Translations under genes and position numbers: made by a program
Part shown: positions 26,616 to 34,918 of the stretch, in pieces
How the letters are laid out: each line of letters starts with the position of its first letter
How positions within the stretch are numbered: the stretch's first letter is position 1
The notes under the pieces: generated by a model
What the model was told of the DNA's origin: nothing
Databases searched by the model: none
The model's input: the letters and a program-made list of their open reading frames with translations, nothing else
NCBI GenBank assembly: GCA_904419955.1
Contig: CAJFTO010000019.1
Span: 1 to 49,836 of the forward strand
Reading direction: 5' to 3'
From: Candidatus Roslinia caecavium
Lineage (GTDB): Bacteria > Bacillota > Clostridia > Monoglobales > Monoglobaceae
Length of the DNA stretch: 49,836 nucleotides

Positions 26616-26807
26616 CGGAGGAGATTAACGTAAAAGCTTCTTTCACGTTAGCCTCCGGCAGGATTAGAGCGCCCGCGCGAAATTTTCCTCGCATATAGCG
26701 CTCTAAGACGCGCATGGGCAAATAATCTCTTATCATTCCTTGCCCTGCGGATAAGAGAACTTTCATTACTATTTATGCCGACGCAGGGCGGCGGAATGGA
26801 GATTATT
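26616..26807 (+). promoter_or_regulatory. Candidate structured leader RNA / riboswitch, copy 2
   Basis: Second copy of the element at 825-1017, again ending exactly at the start codon. Basal stem: 26616-26621 with 26652-26657, then TAACGT/ACGTTA (26626-26631, 26645-26650) and AAAG/CTTT. Second stem: nine perfect bp, 26664-26672 with 26698-26706, enclosing the GCGA/TCGC hairpin (26677-26680, 26689-26692). Switch region: 26726-26734 with 26750-26758; 26742-26748 with 26783-26789; competing SD-burying pairing 26721-26729 with 26799-26807. The outer strand of the basal stem differs in sequence from copy 1 yet still pairs, including a U-A to G-C exchange. Confidence 0.7.
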
Positions 26808-27488
26808 ATGGTTAATATCAAATCATGGACTAAAGATTACGCCGCGAAAATGACGAAGCGGTTCGGGGATAGGATCGTCTTTATGGGTCTGCAGGGCAGC
26901 TACGCCAGGGGCGAAGCCAAAGAAAACAGCGATATCGACGTCGTTTTGATCCTGGACAGGCTCGAGTTCGACGACCTGAAAGAATACGAAGACGCCGTGA
27001 AAGATATCGAGGAACGGAAAAACCTATGCGGTTTCATATCCGGTATCGACGAGCTTTTATGCTGGGAAAGATCCGACTTATTCCAGTTCTGCTTCGACAC
27101 AATACCGATATACGGAAGTCTTAAGGACATTGTAAAAACCGTAGGCAAGGACGATATACGCCGAGCGGTCTCTATCGGCGCCTGCAATATTTACCACGCA
27201 TGCTGTCACAATATTCTGCACGACAAATCTTTCGCTGTTCTAAACGGGCTTTTGAAGTCGGCGGTATTCGTTCTCAAGGCGGAATATTACCGCAAAAATG
27301 CGGAGTATATCAAGACGAGATCGGAGCTTTCGGAAAGACTGTCCGGAGACGAAAAGTTCATAGCCAAGCGCTCGGGTCAGATCGCTCCCGAATATACGGG
27401 CGAAGAATTCGATCGTATCTCCGAGACTCTGCTTAGGTGGTCGTCGCGTCTGATAAGAGAATTCGCGGACGCCCGAGGCGCTCGATAG
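26808..27488 (+). CDS. Nucleotidyltransferase-domain protein (KNTase/ANT-like)
   Basis: 226 residues from the ATG at 26808 (GGAG six bases upstream; the conserved leader ends here). Residues about 18-115 are a polymerase-beta-type nucleotidyltransferase with the motif GSYARGEAKENSDIDVVLIL: GS, then the SDID carboxylates that bind two metals. Residues about 130-225 form a helical domain like the C-terminal domain of aminoglycoside nucleotidyltransferases or HEPN-type partners. It may adenylylate a small molecule, RNA or protein; antibiotic resistance is only one possibility. Its expression appears to be controlled by the leader RNA shared with the XRE gene at 1018. Confidence 0.82.
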   Translation: MVNIKSWTKDYAAKMTKRFGDRIVFMGLQGSYARGEAKENSDIDVVLILDRLEFDDLKEYEDAVKDIEERKNLCGFISGIDELLCWERSDLFQFCFDTIPIYGSLKDIVKTVGKDDIRRAVSIGACNIYHACCHNILHDKSFAVLNGLLKSAVFVLKAEYYRKNAEYIKTRSELSERLSGDEKFIAKRSGQIAPEYTGEEFDRISETLLRWSSRLIREFADARGAR

Positions 27489-27560
27489 GGCTTACTACGG
27501 CGATCCGGCGGATCTGAGTCGCATATGCGCTCCGGGCGGGATTTTCCCGGGCAATAAATA

Positions 27561-27592
27561 AGGACGGCGGACAGTCCGTCTCCCTCCGTCCT
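27561..27592. terminator. Possible bidirectional terminator
   Basis: AGGACGG (27561-27567) pairs with CCGTCCT (27586-27592) around an inner CGGAC/GTCCG pairing, between convergent nucleotidyltransferase and cls genes. T-tracts are poor. Confidence 0.4.
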
Positions 27593-27603
27593 CTATGTTT
27601 GTA

Positions 27604-29166
27604 TCACAGCAGCGGCGAGATCGTCCGGATCGCAAGACCGGCGAGCTTTTTAATACCGCTTCTCTTTTTATATATCTCCACGGTTATCTCAAGGCATTTT
27701 TCCAGCGTCTCTTGAAAGTCTTTTTCCATGTCCTTGATGGAAGGCGATTTCAGAAGATAGGCCGCGCACTCATAGTGCAGATACAAACTCCTGTAGTCGT
27801 GATTGATCGTGCCTATCACCGCTTTAAAATCGTCGGATACAGACATTTTGGAATGAACGAAGCCCGGCAGATACTCGTATATCTTCACCCCCGCGTTTAT
27901 AAGCTCCGTGTAATAGGTTCCCGCCAGCCAAAAGGCGTACGGCTTGTCCGGGATATGCGGTAGTATGATCTTTACGTCTACGCCGCGCCGCGCCGCGAAC
28001 TTGAGCGCTTCTAACATCTCATAGCTCACGACCAGATACGGAGTCATTATATGAACGTATTTCTTCGCGGTATTGAGTATATCGATATACATTCTCTCTC
28101 CGACCCTGTGCTTTGACAAGGGGCTGTCGGAAAACGGGATTATATATCCGCCGCCGTCGATATTTTCACCGCCGCCGCTCAGACCGCCGCCGTACGAACC
28201 GTTTAAGTAATACGAATAGTCGGTCTGCTTTATCTCGGGCCGCGCTATATTCCACATCTCCAAAAACATTGCAGTAAACGGCTTTACCGCCTCGCCGTTC
28301 ACCATGATCGCATTGTCCTTCCAATGCCCGAATCGGGAGATAACGTTGATGTATTCGTCGGCGAGATTTACGCCTCCTGTGAACGCGGTATGCCCGTCTA
28401 TAACCGCGATCTTTCTGTGATCCCGGTTATTCTGGTATGTAGAGAAGAACGGCGTTATCGGCGAAAATATCCGGCAGTCTATCCCAAACTTCTTAAGCCT
28501 TTCGGGATAACCGCTCGGCAAAGTCGTCATACAGCCCATGCCGTCGTACATCACCCTGACCTCGACGCCCTGCGCCGCCTTTCTTTTTAATATCTCCAAT
28601 ACCTCCGGCCACATTTTCCCGTTTTTATTGATTATAAAGAACTCTAAAAATATAAATTTTTCGGCCTGCTCGAGCCGTCTCTTAAACTCCGGGAACATGT
28701 CGTCGCCGAGCGGAAAGTATTTAACTTTGCCGCCCGAATATACAGGATAACCGCACAAGTTATAAAGATACTTAGCGACCCCGACCGACTCCGGCAGTTC
28801 GCCCGCGAACTTGTTCTCCACCGCTCTGTCCTGCGCAAGATAGCCGCTGGTCTCGTTCTTGACCCGCTCCGCCGCTCTTCTTATCCGCCGCGAAACAAAG
28901 TTAAAATGCAGGTATAAATATAAGAGAACGCCGAAGATCGGGATTATCGCCATGAGCATTATCCAGGTTATCTTAAACCCAGGCTCCTCGTCGCGCTGGA
29001 TCTCGTAAAGTATCAAAATAGCGCTCAGTACGATCGCCGCGGCGTAGATATAACCGCTGTATTCCGATAGCCAAATAATCGCGGCCGCAAAAATCGCAAG
29101 CTGGACCAACAATATAAGCGCGGCAAAAATTTTATTCGAATAAATAAGTTTTGAAAGTCTAATCAT
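27604..29166 (-). CDS. cls: Cardiolipin synthase (phospholipase D family)
   Basis: 520 residues. Two N-terminal membrane helices (about 10-65) precede two PLD domains. HKD motif 1 is HRKIAVIDGHTAFTGG and motif 2 is HSKMSVSDDFKAVIGTIN; both have the His-x-Lys-x4-Asp pattern. Condenses two phosphatidylglycerols (or PG with another donor) to cardiolipin at the inner membrane face. Full length for the ClsA/ClsB-type of Gram-positive bacteria. Stands alone, divergent context not informative. Confidence 0.93.
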   Translation of the reverse strand: MIRLSKLIYSNKIFAALILLVQLAIFAAAIIWLSEYSGYIYAAAIVLSAILILYEIQRDEEPGFKITWIMLMAIIPIFGVLLYLYLHFNFVSRRIRRAAERVKNETSGYLAQDRAVENKFAGELPESVGVAKYLYNLCGYPVYSGGKVKYFPLGDDMFPEFKRRLEQAEKFIFLEFFIINKNGKMWPEVLEILKRKAAQGVEVRVMYDGMGCMTTLPSGYPERLKKFGIDCRIFSPITPFFSTYQNNRDHRKIAVIDGHTAFTGGVNLADEYINVISRFGHWKDNAIMVNGEAVKPFTAMFLEMWNIARPEIKQTDYSYYLNGSYGGGLSGGGENIDGGGYIIPFSDSPLSKHRVGERMYIDILNTAKKYVHIMTPYLVVSYEMLEALKFAARRGVDVKIILPHIPDKPYAFWLAGTYYTELINAGVKIYEYLPGFVHSKMSVSDDFKAVIGTINHDYRSLYLHYECAAYLLKSPSIKDMEKDFQETLEKCLEITVEIYKKRSGIKKLAGLAIRTISPLL

Positions 29167-29268
29167 ATTCTCATGACCGCCCCCGTTTGATCATATTTTC
29201 TTCTAAACGTATTTTATGATTTGACGTATTTTAGCTCAGTCGTAATTTAAATTACTGTAACCGGCAGT

Positions 29269-30054
29269 TTATCTACCTTCGGCGTCCGCTAAGGAACCGT
29301 ATTTCTCATACTCGCCCGAATATTCTACCCCGACCAGAGTAAGCCCCCTTGCCGGAGCCGTAAACCCGGCGTACTCGCGGTTCCCGGTCTCAAATACTCG
29401 GTCTATATCCTCCCGAGACTTTATACCGATCCCCGCCTCTATCAAAGTTCCGGTCATTATCCTGACCATATTATACAAGAACCCGTCCGCCCTGTAACAT
29501 ATCCGTATCTCGTCGCCAAGGCGCTCGACGTCGATCCCAAAGACCGTCCTGACGGTGGACTTCTTCGGCTTCTTCAGCGAAGAAAATCCCAAAAAATCGT
29601 GTTTCCCGAGCATAGCGTCCGCGGCGAGCCGCATTTTATCAATATCGATCTTGTCCGGATACTTATACATATACTTTCTCTCAAACACGTTAGAGATCAG
29701 GCTGTTTTGGATCCTGTACATATACGTTTTCGACTTTGCGCAAAGCCGGCTGTGAAACCGCTCCGGGACTTCGTCTATCCGTAATACCGCGACGTCGTCG
29801 GGGAGATATTTATTCAGATAATCGAGTATCTCCGATTTGTCCATCTCGATATCAAGCTTAAAATTCGCGGTCTGACCCAGCGCGTGAACGCCCGCGTCCG
29901 TCCTTCCCGAGCCGTTTATCTCCACACTGTGGGAAGACATAAGAGACAGTACGTTTTCAATTTTTCCCTGAATAGTATTGTCGCTCGACTTCTGTCTCTG
30001 CCAGCCGTTATAGCGGCTCCCGTCATAGCTGATAGTCAGCATGTAATTCTTCAT
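29269..30054 (-). CDS. truA: tRNA pseudouridine(38-40) synthase
   Basis: 261 residues, normal length. Makes pseudouridine at positions 38-40 of the tRNA anticodon arm. Catalytic Asp lies in GSGRTDAGVHALGQ; NGWQRQ near the N-terminus, and RAxGFLYNMVRIMTG-like CYRADGFLYNMVRIM near the C-terminus, are family signatures. GGGAG precedes the ATG by eight bases. Confidence 0.96.
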   Translation of the reverse strand: MKNYMLTISYDGSRYNGWQRQKSSDNTIQGKIENVLSLMSSHSVEINGSGRTDAGVHALGQTANFKLDIEMDKSEILDYLNKYLPDDVAVLRIDEVPERFHSRLCAKSKTYMYRIQNSLISNVFERKYMYKYPDKIDIDKMRLAADAMLGKHDFLGFSSLKKPKKSTVRTVFGIDVERLGDEIRICYRADGFLYNMVRIMTGTLIEAGIGIKSREDIDRVFETGNREYAGFTAPARGLTLVGVEYSGEYEKYGSLADAEGR

Positions 30055-31071
30055 AGACCAAGCTCCCGTTTTCGCCTTATTTTACTGGGTATTATATCAT
30101 TCGCTTAAGTAAAAAGTCAAGTTTTGACTGTTTTAGCTCCCAAAACTAAGTCTTCCCGCCGCCTTTTGAAGGGTCGCCGTCTAATTTTTGCCGACCGCGA
30201 AACGCCGCGCTGCCAAAAAGCTTAACCTACGCTCCGCGCTCTTTATCTTAAGAGCGTTTACTTAACTTATAAAAGTCTCGAAAGTTGTGTAACGAACTTC
30301 TCGATAAAGCTGCGCGTCTCGATAAACTCCAGGTACGCTTGTCTTTCGTCATAAACAAACTCGCTAAGAATATCGCCGTAGCTCTATCTTTCTTTTTACT
30401 TTCTTTCTTACTGTTTTGTTTATATTTTGTTTTAGTTTATATTTATATATGTCGTCAAAATAACTGTCCATATAGCTGTCAATATAGTTGTCCAAATTGA
30501 TGTCAGAATAGGTGTTATTATTACCATCTATTTTTGTATTGTATGTATTATTTACACCTATATCGACGTCCATATTTAGTTAACTCTGAGCAAAACAGTG
30601 AAAATATAGATCCGAGCGCCGCCGTTATTTCCCGGCATATGTTCGATCGAGAGCTTTTGCGTAAGCGACTCCCGCAGGCTTTAGGCTGAGACTTGTTTGC
30701 GATATACTTAGACGCCTTTAGCGCCGGATCAGGTAAGGCAAGCGGCGTTTTCCATACGTTAAGGTTTGCACGACCCGAGATCGTACAACACAAATCCATA
30801 TCCGAATGTGAAATACCCGCTTGTAACTTTCGCCGGATCCCAAATGCGTCTTATCGCTTGATATAGTCAAGTCCCTGCGGCTCTTTCGTCTTCTCATACT
30901 TATATTATACAACTAAAAGAGAGACATGTGGAGACAACGTAGCGATTAGCTAATGGCGAATAGGAGCGCAGACGGTTACCGTACCGTTTAAACGGCTTCT
31001 GCAGCATAATAGAAAAACAAAGTATTCCATTCCGACTATACGGCCGTCAAGCGATAAAGATTCTCGTTTCA
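30055..31071. other. Gene-poor region of about 1 kb between truA and recQ
   Basis: No protein with a convincing start and RBS on either strand, and no RNA gene I recognise. Contents: a pyrimidine-rich stretch near 30385-30440, a degenerate 12-bp tandem repeat (30448-30519), two direct copies of CGCCGGATC (30722-30730 and 30831-30839), and the minus-strand hairpin CTTGA/TCAAG near 30857-30875. A minus-strand 69-codon frame (30364-30573) spans the tandem repeat but lacks an RBS. This may be decayed coding sequence or an unrecognised non-coding RNA. Confidence 0.4.
30448..30519. repeat. Degenerate 12-bp tandem repeat
   Basis: Six diverged units of about ATAGCTGTCAAT, for example 30460-30471, 30472-30483 and 30484-30495, keeping the TGTC core. 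Read on the minus strand in one frame they give tetrapeptide repeats such as DNYI-DSYM-DSYF. No supported gene contains them. Confidence 0.65.
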
Positions 31072-31136
31072 TCCCTAATTCCTATTCTCTAATCCCTAAT
31101 CTCTACGTTGCCTAACGCCTACTCTCTAACTCCTAC
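31072..31136. repeat. Heptanucleotide tandem repeat at the recQ 3' end
   Basis: Nine near-contiguous 7-nt units. On the minus strand the consensus is about TTAGRGA (GTAGGAG, TTAGAGA, GTAGGCG, TTAGG+4, GTAGAGA, TTAGGGA, TTAGAGA, ATAGGAA, TTAGGGA). The recQ stop codon and last codons (VGVRE-stop) are encoded inside the array. Because the unit is 7 nt and carries TAG, every frame is stopped within three units. Confidence 0.75.
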
Positions 31137-32960
31137 GTTTTCTTCGGAATATGTATTGATTATCTTTATAAACCCGTCCGCGTATTTTTCGGCTTTGGCT
31201 TCGCCCACGCCGCGTATGTTTAAAAATTCCGCGCGGGTCGCGGGCTTTTTCAGACAGATCTCCTTAAGCGTCGCGTCGGTGAATATAACGTATGCGGGAA
31301 CTCCCGCAAGCAAGGACAGCTTTCTCCTGTGCGCTTTCAGTCTGCCGTAAAGCTCCTTGTCTATTTCCTCGTCCGGCGCGTGGGTATACTGCATTTTCGT
31401 TTTGCTCTGCGGAACCTTTCGCACGACTTCTCTTTTGTCGAACACTATCTCTTTCGACTTCTCTGTCGGCGCCACGCAGGGATATTCGCCTATATTATTG
31501 ATATACAGGTACCCGTTATCGATCAAATAATCTATAAGCTCCAATATACGAACTTGAGGCTCGCCGCTCATTATTCCGAACGTCGGCATACTCTCGAGAC
31601 CAAAGCGCGAGATCGCGTCGTCCGTCTTGCCCGCAAGTATCTTCGCTATAGCCCGTCTTCCGAGATTTATATCTTTTCTGTACAACCTGTACGCGCAGGA
31701 GACGATCTTCTGCGCTTCGACGGTTATGTTCTCGTCGATAAAATTCTCGTTGCAGTTAGAGCACTTTCCGCAATAGTCCGGAGCCTTCTCTCCGAAGTAT
31801 TCAAGCATGATCTTTCTGAGACACCCGTCCGTCGTGCAGTATTTTTTCATCGACTTTAAGTTTCTGAGGTCGTTCTCTACCGCCCGCTCCGCCTCTCTTT
31901 CGTCGAGTTCTTCGTTTCTCTCCGTGTTCTTTATCATAAACTCGTTCAGGCGAATATCTGCGGGGCTGTAGAAAAGTATGCATTCCGCCTCGCCGCCGTC
32001 TCTCCCCGCGCGTCCGGCCTCTTGATAGTAGCTCTCTATGTTTTTGGGCATATTATAGTGGATCACGAACGAGACGTTGGACTTATCTATCCCCATCCCA
32101 AACGCGTTGGTCGCGACCATTACCGTCTTTTCGTCGTACATAAAATCCCTTTGGTTCGCGGCGCGCTCCTCGTCCGTAAGTCCCGCGTGGTACTTCGTCG
32201 CACCGAGATCCAGCGAATTGAGTTCGTATTCCAGATTATCGACCGTCTTCCTCGTAGAACAATATACTATCCCGCTCCTGCCCTCGTAGCGCCTGAGATA
32301 CTCGAGCAGAGTTTTGAACTTACTTTTCGGCCGCTCAACCCCGAAAAAAAGATTTTTCCTGTTGAATCCGGTCGTAAGCGTAAATGGATCGTCCAGTTTC
32401 AATAATTCCGCTATATCCTGTTTGACCCGCGACGTGGCCGTAGCCGTAAACGCGCTTATCACCGGCCTGTGGGCGAGACGGTCTATGAACTCGGCTATTT
32501 TCAGATAGCTCGGTCTGAAGTTGATCCCCCACTTAGAAATACAGTGCGCCTCGTCCACCGTGACCATGGATATCGGCGCCGAGCGGGCGAACTCTATAAA
32601 CTCGTCCGTCGGCAGTCTCTCCGGCGCGACGTAGACTATTTTACAGCGTCCTCTCCTCAACTCGTCCAAGGCGGCGCCTCTCATATACGCGGACTGCGAG
32701 CTGTTTATACACGCCGCGTTTATACCGCTCTCCCTGAGCGCGCCGACCTGATCCTGCATCAGCGAGATCAGCGGAGATATAACGATAGTTATCCCGTCCG
32801 TCAACATGGCCGGGACCTGATAGCATATCGATTTCCCAGCTCCGGTCGGCATTATGCCGAGCGCGTCCCTGCCGGACAAGATCGCGTCTATTATCTCTTC
32901 CTGCCCGTTTCTGAACGAGGTATGCCCAAAATATTTTTTTAAAACGTCAAACTTATCCAT
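31119..32960 (-). CDS. recQ: ATP-dependent DNA helicase RecQ
   Basis: 613 residues from the ATG at 32960 (GGAG nine bases upstream, protein begins MDKFDVLKKYFGH); the upstream extension to 33014 has a poor site. 3'-5' SF2 helicase in recombination repair. Walker A MPTGAGKSICYQVPA, DEAH box VDEAHCISKWG, motif IV-VI region ending QEAGRAGRDGGEAEC. The RQC zinc cluster has CLRKIMLEYF and CGKCSNC, and a winged helix and HRDC domain (about 525-600, ending FLNIRGVGEAKAEKY) complete it. The last residues VGVRE are encoded in a heptanucleotide repeat, so the C-terminus is probably modified by repeat invasion. Confidence 0.95.
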   Translation of the reverse strand: MDKFDVLKKYFGHTSFRNGQEEIIDAILSGRDALGIMPTGAGKSICYQVPAMLTDGITIVISPLISLMQDQVGALRESGINAACINSSQSAYMRGAALDELRRGRCKIVYVAPERLPTDEFIEFARSAPISMVTVDEAHCISKWGINFRPSYLKIAEFIDRLAHRPVISAFTATATSRVKQDIAELLKLDDPFTLTTGFNRKNLFFGVERPKSKFKTLLEYLRRYEGRSGIVYCSTRKTVDNLEYELNSLDLGATKYHAGLTDEERAANQRDFMYDEKTVMVATNAFGMGIDKSNVSFVIHYNMPKNIESYYQEAGRAGRDGGEAECILFYSPADIRLNEFMIKNTERNEELDEREAERAVENDLRNLKSMKKYCTTDGCLRKIMLEYFGEKAPDYCGKCSNCNENFIDENITVEAQKIVSCAYRLYRKDINLGRRAIAKILAGKTDDAISRFGLESMPTFGIMSGEPQVRILELIDYLIDNGYLYINNIGEYPCVAPTEKSKEIVFDKREVVRKVPQSKTKMQYTHAPDEEIDKELYGRLKAHRRKLSLLAGVPAYVIFTDATLKEICLKKPATRAEFLNIRGVGEAKAEKYADGFIKIINTYSEENVGVRE

Positions 32961-33142
32961 ATTCAATATCTCCGCTATTATATAATTTTCGATACGTTTA
33001 TTATACAATTCCATTCCGTCCGTGTCAACGAAACGCCTGCAATAAATAAAGGCGCCCCCGCGAGGCCGAAGTCTTACCCTTAAATAAGCTCAAGAGTCCC
33101 GCAAAAGCGCCCTGATTTTTTATTGTTCGTCTATTAGATTCT

Positions 33143-34903
33143 CTATTCGTTCTGGAACTGACTGTTATACAGCTTGCTGTAGAATCCGCCTTTTTTGAGC
33201 AATTCCTCATGCCGGCCCTGTTCGACTATCTTACCGTCGCGCATCACCAGGATCAGCGACGCGCCCTGTATCGTCGATAGCCTGTGCGCGACTATAAAGC
33301 TCGTCCTACCCTGCATCAGCTTATCGAACGCCCTCTGTATCCGCATCTCTGTGCGGGTATCGATGTTCGAGGTCGCCTCGTCCAGTATCAGCATAGGCGG
33401 CAGGCAGAGCATTACCCTTGTGATACACAAAAGCTGTTTTTGTCCCTGACTTATGCTGTCCTCGCTCAAAACGGTGTCGAGACCGTTCGGTAATCTTTCG
33501 ATAAACGACCAGCTGTGCGCCTCTTTCGCCGCCCGGATAATCTCCTCCTCCGTCGCGTCCGGCTTTCCGAAACAGATATTATCCCTGACCGTTCCGTTCT
33601 TGATCCAGGTATCCTGCAGTACCATTCCGAAAGCTCCGCGCAGAGAGTGTCTCGAAAGCTCTTTGACAGGAACCGAATCCACCCTGATCTCGCCCTTATC
33701 CACGTCGTAAAAACGCATCAGCAGATTGATAAACGTCGTCTTGCCGCACCCGGTCGGTCCGACGATAGCCACCCTCATTCCGGGCGATACATGCAGGTTA
33801 AAGTCCTCGATAAGACGCTTGCTCTTATCGTAGCTGAAACTCATTCCGCTTATATCCACCTCGCCTTTTACGTCCTCGAGCATACCTTCCGCGTCTTTAC
33901 TCTCCTCGTCTTCTTCAAGAAACTCGAATATCCTGGACGCGCAGGCGAGCGCGTTCTGCATCTCGGTAACTACCGAGCTTATGTCGTTAAACGGCTTCAT
34001 ATACTGGTTTGCGTAAGAGAGCAACACCGTAAGCCCGCCGACCGTCAGCGCTCCGCCCGGGATAAAGATCGTTCCTACCAACGCAACGATAGCGTAGATG
34101 ATATTATTTACAAACCGGGTCGAAGGATTCGTAAGACTGCTGTAGAAGATCGCCTTTTGGCTGTAGTTCTTGAGCTTTTGATTGACCTTCGCGAAGTTCT
34201 CGGACGCCTTGCTCTCGTAGCCGAACGACTTGACGATCTTCTGTCCGCCGATCATCTCCTCGACCAGAGCGGTCTGCTGACCTCTCGCCTTGCTCTGTTT
34301 CTGAAACATCCGATACGAGCGGGACGCTATGAATTTCGCGACCAGAAAGCTCAGCGGCGTGAGCGCCACCACTATAAGCGCGATCCAGACGTTCGTGGAA
34401 AACATGAAGATAAGCGTGACCGCTATCGTCATAACGCCGGAAAAAAGCTGCGTAAAGCCCAGCAGTAAGCCGTCCGACAAGATATCCGCGTCCGCGACGA
34501 TACGGCTTAGAATATCGCCCGAGCTATGCCCGTCCAGATAGGACAGCGGAAGCCGCTGTATATGCCTGATCGATCTCGAACGGATATCTTGAACTATCCT
34601 ATAGGCCATACGATTGTTGATAAGGTTCATTATCCAGGAAGCCGCCGCGGAAAGCGCCGCGAACGCTACGATCTGTTTCAAGTAATACCACATAGCGCCA
34701 AAGTTTACCCGCCCCTCCGCGACGATCTGATCGATAGCGTCTCCGAAGAGAATTGGCACGTACAGCTGCAGAACTACCGACGCGGCCGCGAGAATAATGC
34801 TGACGGCTAAAAATATCCTGTATCTTGCGATAAAGCGCATAAGCTTAATAAACGTATCCTTGCTCTTGCCCATCGCGTTTAATCTTTTATTCTTGATATT
34901 CAC
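33143..34903 (-). CDS. ABC exporter half-transporter, catalytic-Glu subunit with degenerate signature
   Basis: 586 residues. Exporter-type transmembrane domain (about 20-310, six helices) fused to an ATPase domain (about 345-580). Walker A GPTGCGKTTF, Walker B LILDEATSNID with normal catalytic Glu, H-loop VAHRLST, but the signature motif is ISQGQKQ instead of LSGGQ. GTG start with AAGGAGG eight bases upstream, 15 bp after the partner gene. Together they form a heterodimeric exporter like BmrCD, LmrCD or TM287/288. Substrate is likely a drug, lipid or peptide. Confidence 0.93.
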   Translation of the reverse strand: MNIKNKRLNAMGKSKDTFIKLMRFIARYRIFLAVSIILAAASVVLQLYVPILFGDAIDQIVAEGRVNFGAMWYYLKQIVAFAALSAAASWIMNLINNRMAYRIVQDIRSRSIRHIQRLPLSYLDGHSSGDILSRIVADADILSDGLLLGFTQLFSGVMTIAVTLIFMFSTNVWIALIVVALTPLSFLVAKFIASRSYRMFQKQSKARGQQTALVEEMIGGQKIVKSFGYESKASENFAKVNQKLKNYSQKAIFYSSLTNPSTRFVNNIIYAIVALVGTIFIPGGALTVGGLTVLLSYANQYMKPFNDISSVVTEMQNALACASRIFEFLEEDEESKDAEGMLEDVKGEVDISGMSFSYDKSKRLIEDFNLHVSPGMRVAIVGPTGCGKTTFINLLMRFYDVDKGEIRVDSVPVKELSRHSLRGAFGMVLQDTWIKNGTVRDNICFGKPDATEEEIIRAAKEAHSWSFIERLPNGLDTVLSEDSISQGQKQLLCITRVMLCLPPMLILDEATSNIDTRTEMRIQRAFDKLMQGRTSFIVAHRLSTIQGASLILVMRDGKIVEQGRHEELLKKGGFYSKLYNSQFQNE

Positions 34904-34918
34904 CTAAATCCCTCCTTT

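Noticed and set aside
30364..30573. 69-codon minus-strand frame over the 12-bp repeat
   Set aside because: No ribosome binding site, low complexity; described as a repeat instead.
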